64,000 bases of DNA from Progne subis subis (taxonomy: Eukaryota > Chordata > Aves > Passeriformes > Hirundinidae), in assembly GCA_022316685.1 (NCBI GenBank), contig JAKJHU010001088.1, positions 1 to 64,000 of the forward strand, read 5' to 3'. Below, piece after piece: positions 47,392-59,700 of the stretch. Each line of letters opens with the position of its first letter. Positions within the stretch are counted from its first letter, which is position 1. The position numbers and the translations under genes were made by a program. The notes under the pieces were generated by a model. That model made no database searches and was not told the origin of the DNA. It was given only the letters and a program-made list of their open reading frames with translations.

Positions 47392-49728
47392 GCTTTCCAG
47401 TCTATTATTAGATTGACTTCATAGGGAATGCTTTTTTCTCCTGTGAGTTGATGCATAAATGACATGCTTTACCCTCCAATAAATCTAACAGCAGAGTGGC
47501 TCTGACATGATGTTCATACCCCTTAGTCCCATGACAGATTATTTTTGATGGCTGCAGAAATCTACGGCAGCTTGAAACCATTGGAATTTAAAGGCATCAT
47601 TGAAATTTTACAGCCTACCTGCCTCAGACACAACAGGGCTGGGGCTGTGGCACGACGGTGTCACCGCCTGTCACAGGAGCCCTTCCTGCCTGTGCTGATC
47701 CCCAGCTGTCCTGGAGAGGGGGAAACTCCTACAGCTCCTCAGAGAACATGTCCTTCCGTGCATCCTCTCCTTGTGCCCGAAACTCCACCTGGGGACAGTC
47801 CTAAAACATGGGGACAGCGTGTGGTGCAGACAGGACTTGTGTACATGGATGAACGTGCTGAGAACATTTGAACGTTTTTCTTCTTACCCTCTTTAAACAT
47901 TTTTATATTGTTAGTGGTCCCTTTATTACCAGCTTCTCAGTATTTTTAAATTCGGTTTTAGCTTTTAATAGAGTTCTTTTTTTTCCATATTTAAGAACTT
48001 TGGAGTTTTTTCCTCATGAAACAAAAATTAAGTTTGCAAAGCTCAGGACTCCTCAAATCCAAGGTGTTCACTGCTATTTGTATCTCATGTGAATGAATGG
48101 TTGGCTTTAGCTCTGGTTCTAAGCTGTGATTAGTTTTTATTTCATATATCTGTCTAAAATTTGCTGCTTTTAGACATAAGAATCACAACTATAAAATTGC
48201 TGTCTTACTATAAAATTGCTGTCTGACTTAGTAGGAAGATCTGTGCTGATTTTCATTGATATGTGTGTGTGTTTGTATATACCTAAAAAAGCATCATATC
48301 AAATTGAGCTCTATTGATTCCCATAAATTTCTCAATAGGTTTCTCTTCCATGAAGTTTCTAAGAAAAGAAATGAAACCTTTTCTATCTAACAGCTCTGGT
48401 TTTGTATCCTGGACAGAGTGATTGAACCTGCTCATGTTCTTAACTTCTGTCCTGTAATAGATATGTCAGGCAGATTGGTGTGGAATAGAGAGCTAATCTT
48501 AACACAGATCTACTGTAGCCTGACAGGTTTATATTTGACAAATATCCTTTTTAGGGAATGCCATCCTGGAGTATAAGATACAAAGATACTACAATTGGTA
48601 CATATTGCTGATAGATAAATAGGAAATTCTCCAAAGAAATCTTTCAGGTATTTGCTTTAATTAGGTTACTCTCTTTTCTTAAAAAAATCAACAAAAGAGA
48701 TGTTTAAAAGTTACGTGGATTGAATCCCTTAGTAAGGTGGATTTGGAAATGGGTTCTAGTTCTGCTCTATTGTGGTCACAGGGTCCCTTTTTTCTGAGCA
48801 TTCTTTACCATGTGTCCTTTCTTGTTTGAGAACATAGAATATGAAGTTACAAAAAGATTTCTTCGTGGAAATCTTAAGCCCTATGGATTTATATATCAGT
48901 GTGCTTATATTACAGTCATTCTGGAAATAAAACTGATTTTGTTAGGGTAAAATATTTATGCTTTAAGAGGAGGATAATTAAAAAAAAGGTATTGAGAAGG
49001 TATTTGGAGTTTCCAGACGTGAACTTTAGCTATGGAACGTCAAGCATTAAAAGCTGTGCTCATTAGATCAGGGAAGAGAATTAATACTTAATGTACACAA
49101 GTAGGTATTAAATTTGGTCTTATTAGAACACCTTGAAATTTGATTTCAGGTGTTTAAAGCATTCTTGAACAGGATTTGAGTCTCTTCTCTCTGACACTGT
49201 TCACTTGAATTACCTGAGCTGCCTGAGCTCAGTGTCAAGGTTGGTCACTGTTGGGACAGTCATGCAGGAAAGGCTGAGTGGGTTTTATGGGGCTGGGCTC
49301 ATGTCTGCAGCAGTGACCTCTGTTCCTTCTCTCAGTATGGATATTCCTACATATTTTGTGATCTTTAGTGTTATAAATGATAATGAAATGGTGATCAGTT
49401 GGGCTCTGTCTCACAGAACCTTCTGCAGATGAAATAAAAGCTGGTGACAACACAGGGAACCATACAATTTCAGAATTAGGTCATTTTTCTTCTGACTGGG
49501 AGAGTCAGAAGTGAAGGGACCCAAGGATTAATCCACTGTTTATATCCATACGTAACCTTACAACATTTTAATTAAATCTTCCTTATACCTGTAGTATAAC
49601 ATTTTCCTCATGCTGTAGAGTAATACCTTAATTAAAACTACCTCAACTTTCTGGTGTCTTCAAAGACATGAACAACCACAGTCAGGATGAAAGCATTTTA
49701 TTGTCTGTAATTTTTAGCATAGTTGTAG
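47392..49728. other. Intronic DNA without a gene
   Basis: No gene or recognised repeat. The 108-codon ORF at 47545-47871 shows no family features. Confidence 0.5.
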
Positions 49729-50768
49729 TGGTTTCACGTTTATTAAATTTTGGTCTTAGTACTCACTCTTTTTCTCTGGGAGAGAGACTAGGAGAAAAAC
49801 ATAGCAGGCTTAACTTTAAAAATGAATAAATAGTTTTATTAACACACACTAAAAGAATGAAAAAAAAAAAAGGGGAAAAAAAACTAAAACAAAACAGAAT
49901 GAAACTTCAAAAACACTCTTCCCTCCCCTTACAATCTGTTAACTTGCTTACAAAACAACATAAAGAGACAAAACTTGTAATTTTCAGTCAGTTTCACCAT
50001 CTGACACTAGTCTTTTCACTCTCGCTCTACTGACTTCATATTGTTTCTTTATGTTCACTCTGTCCCTTTCTTTTCTCTCTCAGAGAAGGGCCAAGCTCTG
50101 GAAGCTTCATGTTGCCAGGAAAGGGTTAAATCTGCCCAGAGTCTTTTTCTCTCCCGCGGTAACTCGTGGTATTAGATGTTCAAGGCCGTGCTGGTGAGGG
50201 AAGAAGAACTCACGCAGAAACATCAGAGATCAGAGCACCTGGGCAGTCTGGAATCACAAAAAAAAAAGCCAGGCAGGATCGTAAATGCCTTCTCAGCCCA
50301 CCCCTCGGTGTAAATCGGGGCAGCCTCAGCCTAAATGGTGCCCATAGCTCTTATCAGGGGCCCGTCAGAGATCTCTCCCTACTCCAGGGAAGTTTGGAGA
50401 AAGTAGTTGTAAAGCAGCAACCCTTCCTTCCCCCCCACACCCAGGAGCTGATAGAATCTAGCCAGGCCTCAGGCCAGCTCCCCCCCCAAAAAGGAGGGGA
50501 GCAGCAGGCCTAACTTGATGTTATTTGTCTCTCTCTCACCAAAAGAAAGAAGGAAAAGGCCCACCTACAGGAAATCAAGGGGTTTTATATGGTACTTCCC
50601 AAAGTCACAGCCAACAATTTTCAGTAGTCAAAACAGATGCCAATATTCCAACTAACTCTCTGATAGGTCCCTGTCCTTTCTAAAGCAATTCCCAGGTCCT
50701 GACCCGGAAAATCATTCTACATTCCTCTATAGTTAAAAAACCAAACTGTACTAACCCATGACAATAGT
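49729..50768 (-). mobile_element. Internally shortened family A LTR with 5-bp TSD
   Basis: The LTR is 49734-50763 (1030 bp), beginning TGTAGTGGTTTCACG and ending CCATGACA, flanked by exact ATAGT duplications (49729-49733, 50764-50768). It lacks about 0.5 kb of the interior present at 53160-53650. It also lacks the terminal block of about 42 bp seen at the U5 end of other copies, although its end is still TG with a perfect duplication. Confidence 0.88.
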
Positions 50769-51786
50769 GCATATTAAATGTAATAACCAATGAGTTTAGG
50801 AGGATAATCTATTACTATATGCAAGAACCATGCTCCGTAAGTTATATACATCTTTAGGAACTGTTAACTTTTATAGAATTTGCTGCAACAAATCATCCTG
50901 GGAATGCTGTGTACTTGTGGTTTCAACTGAGGCTCTAACACTTGGTTGAAGTATCTTCTGTACTTCTATCGTCTCATAATTTCCTTCAGAGCAACAAGAG
51001 AACAATCTGCATGTTTGGTGGGAGGATGAGGGAATGCTAATTGAAACCATGTAATAAAAAGGTAATTTAGCAAAACCATTAGTTTTTGGTTTTTTACTAT
51101 TTTAAACCTATTATTTAAAAAAAAATCATCTGTATTAAAAAGGCTGTAAAACTCCACTCCATGACAGCACATTGCATCTTAATTCTCATTTTCCTTTGCA
51201 TGAATAGTAAAATCTTCATAAATTGAGAACCAAAATTAATTGAATAAACTTCAGCTGAACATTTTTTATGTTAATGTTGGGATAAAAAAAAGGCATGTTA
51301 CAGACTTTTTGAAGAACATTTAATGGTTTCTAACATCGACCACACCTCAAACGCAGTACAGGAAAAAAGTGCTGATGGAGGGAAACAAATCCCAAGAACA
51401 AATGTTAATTGGGTTGTGTGTTTATGGCTGTTTTTAGGCTGTGATGGAGTTGCTTACACCCATATCTGTTTCTAGATCATGCTTTTCCAGCCACAGCCAT
51501 TATCAGAAAATGCTCTTTTCAGCCTGGCAGCCAGTGGGTTGCACAGTTCAGCACCTGGAGATGGGGCTGTGGGTTGACCCAGCTAACTTTTCTTTCCCAG
51601 GTCACTTTTGAGCTGAATTGTGTCTTCCATGTCTAGTTCCTACAAATCCTTCATGAGGAGGGAATTCATATTACAGAGAGGACAATACAGGGGGCCTGGT
51701 GAGTGGGGAGAGCAGTGCTGAGACCGAGCAGGGGAACAGAGAGCTCAGAGACCACTTGGCCCTTTTCTGAGCGTGCTGAGCCCTTG

Positions 51787-51855
51787 TGATTGTGTGTTTG
51801 TGTGAATTTGAGTGTGTGTTTGGATGAAATTGAGTGTTTGTGTGTGTTTGTGTGC
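51787..51855. repeat. TG-rich simple sequence
   Basis: Irregular TGTGTGTTTG-type repeats. The ORFs through it are artefacts. Confidence 0.8.
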
Positions 51856-52079
51856 ACCCCCAGGGTCGGGGCAGTGTTAACCCAGCATTTCCCTTTGCTC
51901 TCACTCATAAATGCTAGGAATACCTGGGTGATTGTTTCCTTAGAATGCCATAATGTAATCTCAAACCTAATACTCCAACAACCATGCACTAATTAAAACT
52001 GCAATAATATTTTTGCTCAAACAAAATGACTTAATAAACATTATCACAAACTGTTTGCCCTTCCCAAAAACAATTTATG

Positions 52080-52345
52080 CTCACTAATACAATTTCCCAT
52101 TAAAACTGCTGCCAGGTAAATTAAAAACTCTTGAAATAGTAAGTGGGAAATTAATTCAACAGTTTAATCTAGAGCTAATAACAGTTGCAAGCTCAGAAAA
52201 AGATTGCTACAGCAGGGAGTTAATTAACAGCTTATTCCCCATTTGATAAAAGTAATCCACTCTAATTCCAGTGTAATTTATCTCAATGTAATATAAAACC
52301 ACAAGCTGCTTCTGGTGCTGGTAATTATTAGCCTTGTCCTGTGGC
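52080..52345. promoter_or_regulatory. Candidate conserved non-coding element
   Basis: A repeat-free stretch rich in TTAATTAA/TAATTA-type sites and a TTGACAATAAA motif near its end. It resembles enhancers in developmental-gene deserts. This is inference from composition only. Confidence 0.25.
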
Positions 52346-52836
52346 CACATTGACAATAAAATTCAGCAGTATCTTAATAATAAGAGGCAGTCTGCTAAAT
52401 GCCCACAATTAAAGATGTAACATGGAATCCTGAAGCCGCAACAATCATCTGTAAAGCTAAAGGGACTGGAGGTACAGTTGTGACAACCTCCAATTGCTGT
52501 TTCTCCTCCTCATCCCCAAGGTGTACCTTTCCTAGCCCAGGTTGTTTTCCTCCACGAAGTTCTGGTTCATAAATGCACCAAGGTACAGAGAGCAAACAGG
52601 GCTTCTGTCATTTCCAAGTGGAACACAAAGTTTGGAGCTCTTGACTTGAAATACCACACAGGGATCATAAATGCAGGGTGACTCTTTTGACCTCCATTAT
52701 AATGAAATCTGTTTTTCTTCCCTTTCTCCTTTTGTGGGGTTAAAACCAAAGATCAAATTAAAAAAAACCAAACATATACATATATATATGCATACAGAAA
52801 CACACATGAAAATATCAGTCTGTACGAATGCATTAG

Positions 52837-54438
52837 TGTCATAGTTTTAATTTTAAACTGGGCAGAAACACTAATGAATGTAGTGGTTTTACGTTCATTA
52901 AATTTTGGTCTTGGTGCTTACTCTTTTTGTGGGAGAGAGACTAGGAGAAAAACAAAGCAGGCTTAACTTTAAAATTAACGAATAGTTTATTAACATACAC
53001 TAAAAGAATAGAAAAAAAAAGTTGAAAAAAAAAAGAAAACTAAAACAGAATGAAACTTTAAAAACACTCTTCCCTCCCCTTACAAACTGTTCACTTTCTT
53101 ACAAAACAACATAAAGAGACAAAACTTGTAATTTTCAGTCAGTTTCACTATCTGACAATAGTTTTTTATCAATTCATTAGGGGAAGAGTATCTTCTAGAG
53201 TCATGGATCCCACTGACAACTTAGAACAGTTCTCTTGTGGGTTTTAAACTGTCACAAAAACAACCGCCCGGAGAAACCTGCTTTTGTGACCCTCCTAGGA
53301 GTAGTTTCCCAAGCTGCTTATGGGTCATGGGTCTTAGACTTTTGCATACTGGGGTGTCACCTTTTAAAGATGGAAAACTCCAAAGCAAAGGATTTTTCAC
53401 TTTAAGGTACAGAGATATCTTCTCACTTCTTTACTGGTGCAGGGGGCTTCTCATCTTTATCTCTGTTCAAGCATCTTATAGGATATTACTTAGTTCATCA
53501 CAAACACCTTTGCTCAAATCTACACACAAATTAAAACAATCATCTCCCCAAATGCATATCTTTCCCATGATTTAAAGGAATGACCTAAATATAATGTTTA
53601 TTTCTATAGCTTAAGTAAGAATAGAACAATCAACTTTTCAACCCTCTGTCCTAATAGTCTTTTCACTCTTGCTCTGCTGACTTCATGCTGTTGGTCTTTA
53701 TGTTTACTCTGTCCTTCCTTACTCTCTCAGAGAAGGGCTAAGCTATGGAAGCTTCATGTTGCTAAGAAAGAGTTAAATCTGCTCAGAGTCTTTGTTTCTC
53801 TCTCTGTAGCTCGTGGTGTTAGATGTTCAAGGCCGCACTGATGAGGGAGGAAGAACTCACAGAAACATCAGAGATTGGAGCACTCAGGCAGTCCGGAATC
53901 ACAAAAAAAAAAAACTAGGCAGGATCATAAATGCCTTCTCAGCCCACCCCTTGGTGTAAATCGGGGTGCCCTTGGCCCAAATGGTGCCCATAGCTCTTAT
54001 CAAGGCCCAGCAGAGATCTCTCCCTGCTCTAGGGAAGTTTAGAAAAAGTAGCTGTTGCAAAGCAGCAACCTCTCCTTCCCCCCTCTCTTTTACCTGGGAG
54101 CTGATGGAATCCGGCCAAGCCTCAGGCCAGCTCCCCCCCAAAAAGGGGGGAGCAGCAGGCCCAGCTCAATGTTACCTGTCTCTTTCTAGCCAAAGGAAGA
54201 AGAAAAAAGACCCACCTACAGGAAATTCACAGGGTTTTATATGGTACTTTCCAAAGTCACAGCTAACAATTTCAGTGGTTAGAATAGATGCCAGTATTCT
54301 AACTAACTCTCTGATAGGTCTCTGTCTCTTCTAAAGCAATTCCTAGGTCTTAATTTAAAGAATTATTCTACATTCTTCTATAACTAAAAAACCAAACTGT
54401 ACTAACTGTACTAACCCAAACTGTACTAAACCATGACA
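52837..54438 (-). mobile_element. Family A LTR, main arm of a fold-back composite
   Basis: It begins TGTCATAGTTTTAATTTT (U5 terminus) and ends CCATGACA (U3 terminus). It is homologous along its length to 8898-10451 in the opposite orientation. The left flank is ATTAG (52832-52836). No matching duplication follows 54438; instead more family A sequence follows to 54840. Confidence 0.87.
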
Positions 54439-54840
54439 ATCCACAATCTCTCCCTGCTCTAGGGAAGTCTGAAGAAAGTAGCTGTTACAAAGCAGCAACT
54501 TCTCCTTCCCCCTATTTACTATTGTCAGATAGTAAAACTGACTGAAAATTACAAGTTTTGTCTCTTTATGTTGTTTTGTAAGGAAGTGAACAGTTTGTAA
54601 AGAGAGAGGAGTGTTTTTAAAGTTTCATTCTGTTTTAGGTTTTTTTTAACTTTCTTTTTTTTCCCTATTCTTTTAGTGTATGTTAATAAACTATTTGTTA
54701 ATTTTAAAGTTAAGCCTGCTTTATTTTTTCTCCTAGTCTCTCTCCCACAAAAAGAGTAAGCACCAAGACGAAAATTTAATGAACGTAAAACCACTACATT
54801 CATTAGTGTTTCTACCCAGTTTAAAATTAAAACTATGTCA
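54439..54840 (+). mobile_element. Inverted family A fragment completing the composite
   Basis: Bases 54443-54515 repeat, in the minus orientation, the segment also seen near 54016-54080. From about 54525 the sequence is the reverse complement of 52837-53165 and ends AACTATGTCA at 54840. The right flank 54841-54845 is ATGAG, four of five matching the left flank ATTAG. The whole 52837-54840 unit thus seems bounded by one duplication, with U5-type termini at both ends. Confidence 0.75.
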
Positions 54841-55518
54841 ATGAGAAATAAGTTTTATTGCAAATATTCCTATTTGACCCTAGTATAGTATTTTCTGATA
54901 TTGATTTTGATTTTCTCTTGAGCAATTGTGGCAGTCTGTCAGCAAACTCAGATGATATTTAAGTATTTTCAGGTTTGCCTAGTTTGGTTTCTGACTGTTG
55001 GGCATCCTCTCTGGTTCATTTGCATGATGCATTATTAGCACTTTTCCATTGTCACTGATTTAGGGATGTCATAGTAAGGATAACAAGTTAGTGCTCTGTA
55101 ATCACAATTCAACTTAAGTACCTGAAATTAAATGACCTATTTTGTCATGTAAATACTCATACTTGAAATAAAAAAATATGTGGTGTTATTTTAACCCAGT
55201 GTTTATTATCAAAGGGTGAGTTTGATTTTCTGCTGTCACCTAAAACATTTCTTTACCTTACTTAGGTACTTGAGGAACTTTCTTCTGGGAAAGGAAAATA
55301 AATGTTTGGACATGCTCATTGGATAGCAATTGCTAAACAAATACATCTGAAGTTATAATTGTAGGGATTTTTTAATTGTTCTAAGCAGAGGAAGGATTAA
55401 CTTTGAAGGCTGACTTTGAGAAGACAAAGCACAGGTTCTGGGACTGTGCTCTCCTGTCATAGAACAGTGTCAGAGCTGGTGACAGATGAAGACAGTGACT
55501 GCAGTGATGGGTCAGTTA
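54841..55518. other. Intronic DNA without a gene
   Basis: No gene or recognised repeat. Confidence 0.5.
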
Positions 55519-56270
55519 CAGGGTGTCTTGGTTTGAAAAGACAGGTATCTGCTAGGGAGAGGCAGGCCTCTCTAGGAATGGGGAATTCCAATCCCTTCCC
55601 TCTGTGTTATTATAATTTGGAAGATTAAAAAAAACCTTTTCAGTCAGAGCTATGGGGAAAGGAATAACAGTCCTTTACTAGTAAATATAACAGGACAGAC
55701 AAACAACAACAGCAATTATAATAATAATAAAAACAGAACCAAGAACCCTGAGGGGCTTTGTCTCACAAGTCCCGGGCAGTCTGATCTCTTGGGATCCCAA
55801 GAGCACCAAACCGAAACGGTGGAAACTCCAGTGCTGATGGCTGGAAACGGTGGATTGTCCCGGCAGGCAGGGGGGTGTCCCGGCAGGCAAAGTGAGCAGT
55901 GCTGAAGAAGCTGCAGCGGCTGGACCCGGGCTGACCCAAAATCCAGCAGGGCAGGCGAAAAAACTCGGAATTCCTGGGAGCTCCAACAGATGATAGAATT
56001 CTCAGGACCGAACCCCTCCGTTAACCGTGGAATCCACGCAGCTACCCGTCGCCCGACCGTCCTCCCCGGAAAACTGAGAGCCGAAAAAGAACCCCCACCC
56101 TCAGCTCCCAGGCGCCTTTCCCTCCCACTAAACTAAGAGATCCACGTCTTTTGTCCGGGTTAAGCACCCTTTAACTATCAATATTTAGTCTCCTAGCAAC
56201 TTATGGGGGGGAGGGGGGGGGGGGGGGGGGGGGGGGAATTCCACAGGAAAACTTAACCCCCAACACAGGG
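55519..56270. mobile_element. Family D solo LTR (742 bp) with 5-bp TSD
   Basis: The LTR is 55524-56265, beginning TGTCTTGGTTTGAAAAGACAG and ending CCCCCAACA. It has exact CAGGG duplications at 55519-55523 and 56266-56270. The TGTCTTGGTTTGAAAAGAC terminus is one I associate with abundant passerine LTRs. A G-run lies at 56205-56236. Orientation is unclear, probably minus by the position of the poly(A)-like region. Confidence 0.87.
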
Positions 56271-56559
56271 ATAGTGTTCTTTCCCACATGTTCCACAAGA
56301 AATCTGCATTTTGTTGGTGTAGTGCAGAGAAAGATGTTTATAACTGGATTAGCTTTTAGCACAGGTGAGATGTGGTAGAACACTCTCCATACTCTTGTTT
56401 TTCTGTTAGTGCTCATTAGCTAAACCAGTGCACTTTTTTCTGCATCAATGTAGCTCTTCCTTATTTATAATATGAATAATTTTGCCTGCTTTCAATGCTG
56501 ATTTTTATTTTGACTGGGTAATCAGCCCTGGGGCAAGGAGAGCTAGGCAACACCACAGC

Positions 56560-56757
56560 TGCAGCTGGCTGGGAGGGACGGGTAACCACTGGAGCTCCCA
56601 GTGAGCTGAAATCTCCATCCTTGCACATCCCCAGGCTCACCTGGACACTGTCCTGGGAAATATGCTCGAGGTGACTCTCTCAAAGGCGAGAGTTGGGCTT
56701 ACCTGATCTCCAGAGGTCCTGTCCAACCTCAGCTGTTCAGTGGCTTTCTTGTGGTGC
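56560..56757 (+). mobile_element. CR1 LINE 3' fragment
   Basis: It contains TGGACACTGTCCTGGG, GAGGTGAC and GATCTCCAGAGGTCCTGTCC-like signatures followed by AACCTCA, characteristic of the 3' end of avian CR1. The copy is diverged and truncated at both sides. This is the clearest avian/reptilian signature among the repeats. Confidence 0.8.
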
Positions 56758-59700
56758 TGTAATTTCTCCTTAATCTAATGGTAATTTATCATTTTAAGGT
56801 TTCTCTTTCAGGCTTTTTTCATCAAACAAGGTATGAGCTGTTTACTGAAAGAAACAGGAGCGAGGAGTAGACTGAACATGTGAAATAGGAGTTTTTTATT
56901 TCTGATAGAAGAATTCATAGGAGAAACTGTTGGTGTCTGACTATATTTAAACTCTGCTACCCATTCCCACTTCAGTTATTTATGTACTTAACAACAATCA
57001 GTTCTACCAGCTTTAAACATAATTTACAGTTGAGTTGGGAAGGATTCTTTGGATTATTTTTGTTGCTAAACAAATATTCAGTACAATAAATAATCTTGAC
57101 TGTAAAGGACTTTCTTTCCTGCTGACTTAGAAGTCATCCATAATCCGTATTTTGTCTATATACAAAATCTCTAATATGAGTGAAGCGATGCTTAAAATGC
57201 TGTAGGTCAAGGATTGAAACCAAATCATCTCCAAGTAGATCTCCCTAGAAATGAATCAGCACAGCTCATCAGCTGCTCACAGCCTGGCTAATGCAGTCCT
57301 GGGCCTGCACTGCCATCCCTGTGGCCATGCTCTCGGAGTCACAGCAGGGCTGGGGCAGGCTCAGAGCACCTCTGGCACAGCAGATTCAGCTGAATTAACA
57401 TCCAAATTGTGCAGGTTGGGATTCTGCTCTGCAGTGTAGCTTGGGCTGAGGTGTTCTAACAGCCAGAGAAAGTCTTAGATTTAAATACGATTTCACAGCT
57501 GAATAATTTGTATTTTTTTATTTTGTTGCTCTTGACAATTGAAGGAAAAACATTCAAACAATATTTGAAAACAGCTCAGTTTGGTATTGTCATTGCCTGT
57601 TCTTCAAATACATCTGCAAGGTTATTGTTATGAAAAGTTATATATAAATCAGTGCAATATTTTTAATCAGTACAATAGAGTTCTCTAGAAACAGAATTCA
57701 TTCTTGATTAGTATTTAGCATTTCACCTAGAGTGTGTGGGCTGTGACTGTGGGGGGGCTGAGCCTTATGTTTCTCAGGATGGAGTACTGGATGAGGAGGT
57801 TTCTCCCACTCCCTGTGGAGATGGCCTGGACAGTTCTGTGTCCTCAGCAGTGCCAGAGTTCACAGATATGGTGGAGTGCAATGGGCTGGCACCAGAAAGT
57901 TGCTGTGATCATGAGGCAAAGTTAAATTTCTTAATACATTTTATAAACTAGCCATTAGGGTGCAGGTTTAAACCTTCTGCCTGCTCTAAATGTGTTTTTC
58001 TAGAGAAATATGTTTGTGGGGGACATGTACAACTAAACAGACCATTAGAATAATTTTTCTTTAAAACTTTATATTTCACCAAAGTATTAAAACCCAAAAA
58101 AAACCCCTATCTGCGTACATAATAATTGAGGCGAACAGTCTGTTTACATCCATGGTACATGAATTATGCCATATTCTAAGGAATGATTCTGACTCTCCCA
58201 CAAGGAATTTTACACTCCGTGGGGTTAATTTGCAGTGCAAGGGGCAGCCTGTGGACCTGGATTGCTCCTGGACTGCATGCTTGAGCAGACAGAAATGTGT
58301 TAGAGGACCATGCTGACCACGTGTAAAACCCTCCTGTGTCACCAGGGCTGTGAAATTTCACCTGGGAGAAGCCTGCACTTCCAGCTGAGCTCCATCAGTA
58401 CCTGAGGAGCACATCCAGGCCCAGCTCAGAGATTCAGCTGATGGGGAATTCATCCCATGCCCAGCAAATTGTCCCAGCATTTGTTTATTTATTTGTGCCT
58501 TTAAAAAAGGACCTCCTTGTTTTCCTGTTTACATTAAACTTTCTGCCTACTGCTGCAGATCCTTTGAGCTTTATTTCTGTGGTCAAGCACTTGCCATTTT
58601 TCTTTCACCTGTTGCCTTTTTTTCCTCCCTCGACCCTAAGTGCCCTGAGCTGGGAGCAGCTGGACCCGGTGACTGGGAACATGCAGGTCCCTGACACAGG
58701 GACAGAAGTGACATCAGTGATGTTGGTAGCAGCAAAACTTGCTGTGGAGTCACTCTGCAGGCAGCAGGGCAGGGATTGGGATTTGGGGAGGAGGTTTGCA
58801 AGGCTCAGGGAGAGCTGGGTGATGCAGTCCATGGCATGTACAATTTGAGCTCATGTTTGCAGTTGTGTAACTTGTGAGCAGATTTGCTAGCGCAAGTCAT
58901 TTATTTTCTTCTCCTGGTTTTGTCTGGCCTTTCAGACAACTTCCATTATGCTAATGTAATTAATAGACATTCTAAAAAGCAGGATTAGGGCAGTTTATTT
59001 CAGTAGTGTCTGCTTTGCTTTTTTGGTTTTCTTTCCCATGCTGCCACTCCACATTTCACCACTAATGCTAAAAGAACCTGCTTTTCTGCAATTCTTTCTG
59101 GCATGGAAGGGCTTCCATGTATTTCTCTGCCTCATTGACTCTCCATCTCATTTAAAAATCTTTGCTGTAGATACATCTTTTTCCCCTTGCATGGCCCTCA
59201 TAATTTTTATCTCTCTCTGCTGTTATTTTAGTATGTAATTTTACTTTTAAACTAGCTGATGTCTCTTCCTTGGAGAAGGGGCAATCAATAAATTATGTGC
59301 TGATTGTGAATATTCTTCATCATATTCTTGTATTTCATTGTCCAGACCATAACAGTTGATAATGTATTTTTGGGTATCGTTATTCTTGGCTTTTAATACT
59401 TAGAAGAAAATTTGGTCTTTTTCCACCATGAAAAAGAAAAAAACAAAAGAATGAATCTCTACCTGCTAAATATAATTTATATCAGTCAATGGCCTTGCTG
59501 AGGAAACACAAGCTTGAACAAACTCAACATAGGTTGAGCAAAGAAAGTGAATGATTTTCCTGAATAATTTTAAGTTCATGTCACTAAATCATCAACCAAC
59601 AGTTTTTAGAGGTAATAAATTTCTATGAAAAACTCACCAAGAACTTCTGAAATACTTATTTTTGTGATAACAAACTGCTTTGGGGGGAACTTCTGTAACA

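Larger units (their letters stand above)
50769..52836. other. Intronic DNA without a gene
   Basis: Non-coding. A TG-rich simple stretch lies at 51787-51855 and a conserved-looking stretch at 52080-52345. Confidence 0.5.

Noticed and set aside
51666..51996. ORFs with Thr/His repeats
   Set aside because: Produced by the TG-rich simple sequence.
58441..58848. 135-codon ORF
   Set aside because: No recognisable domain, no splice or promoter context and equally long antisense ORFs. Treated as chance.
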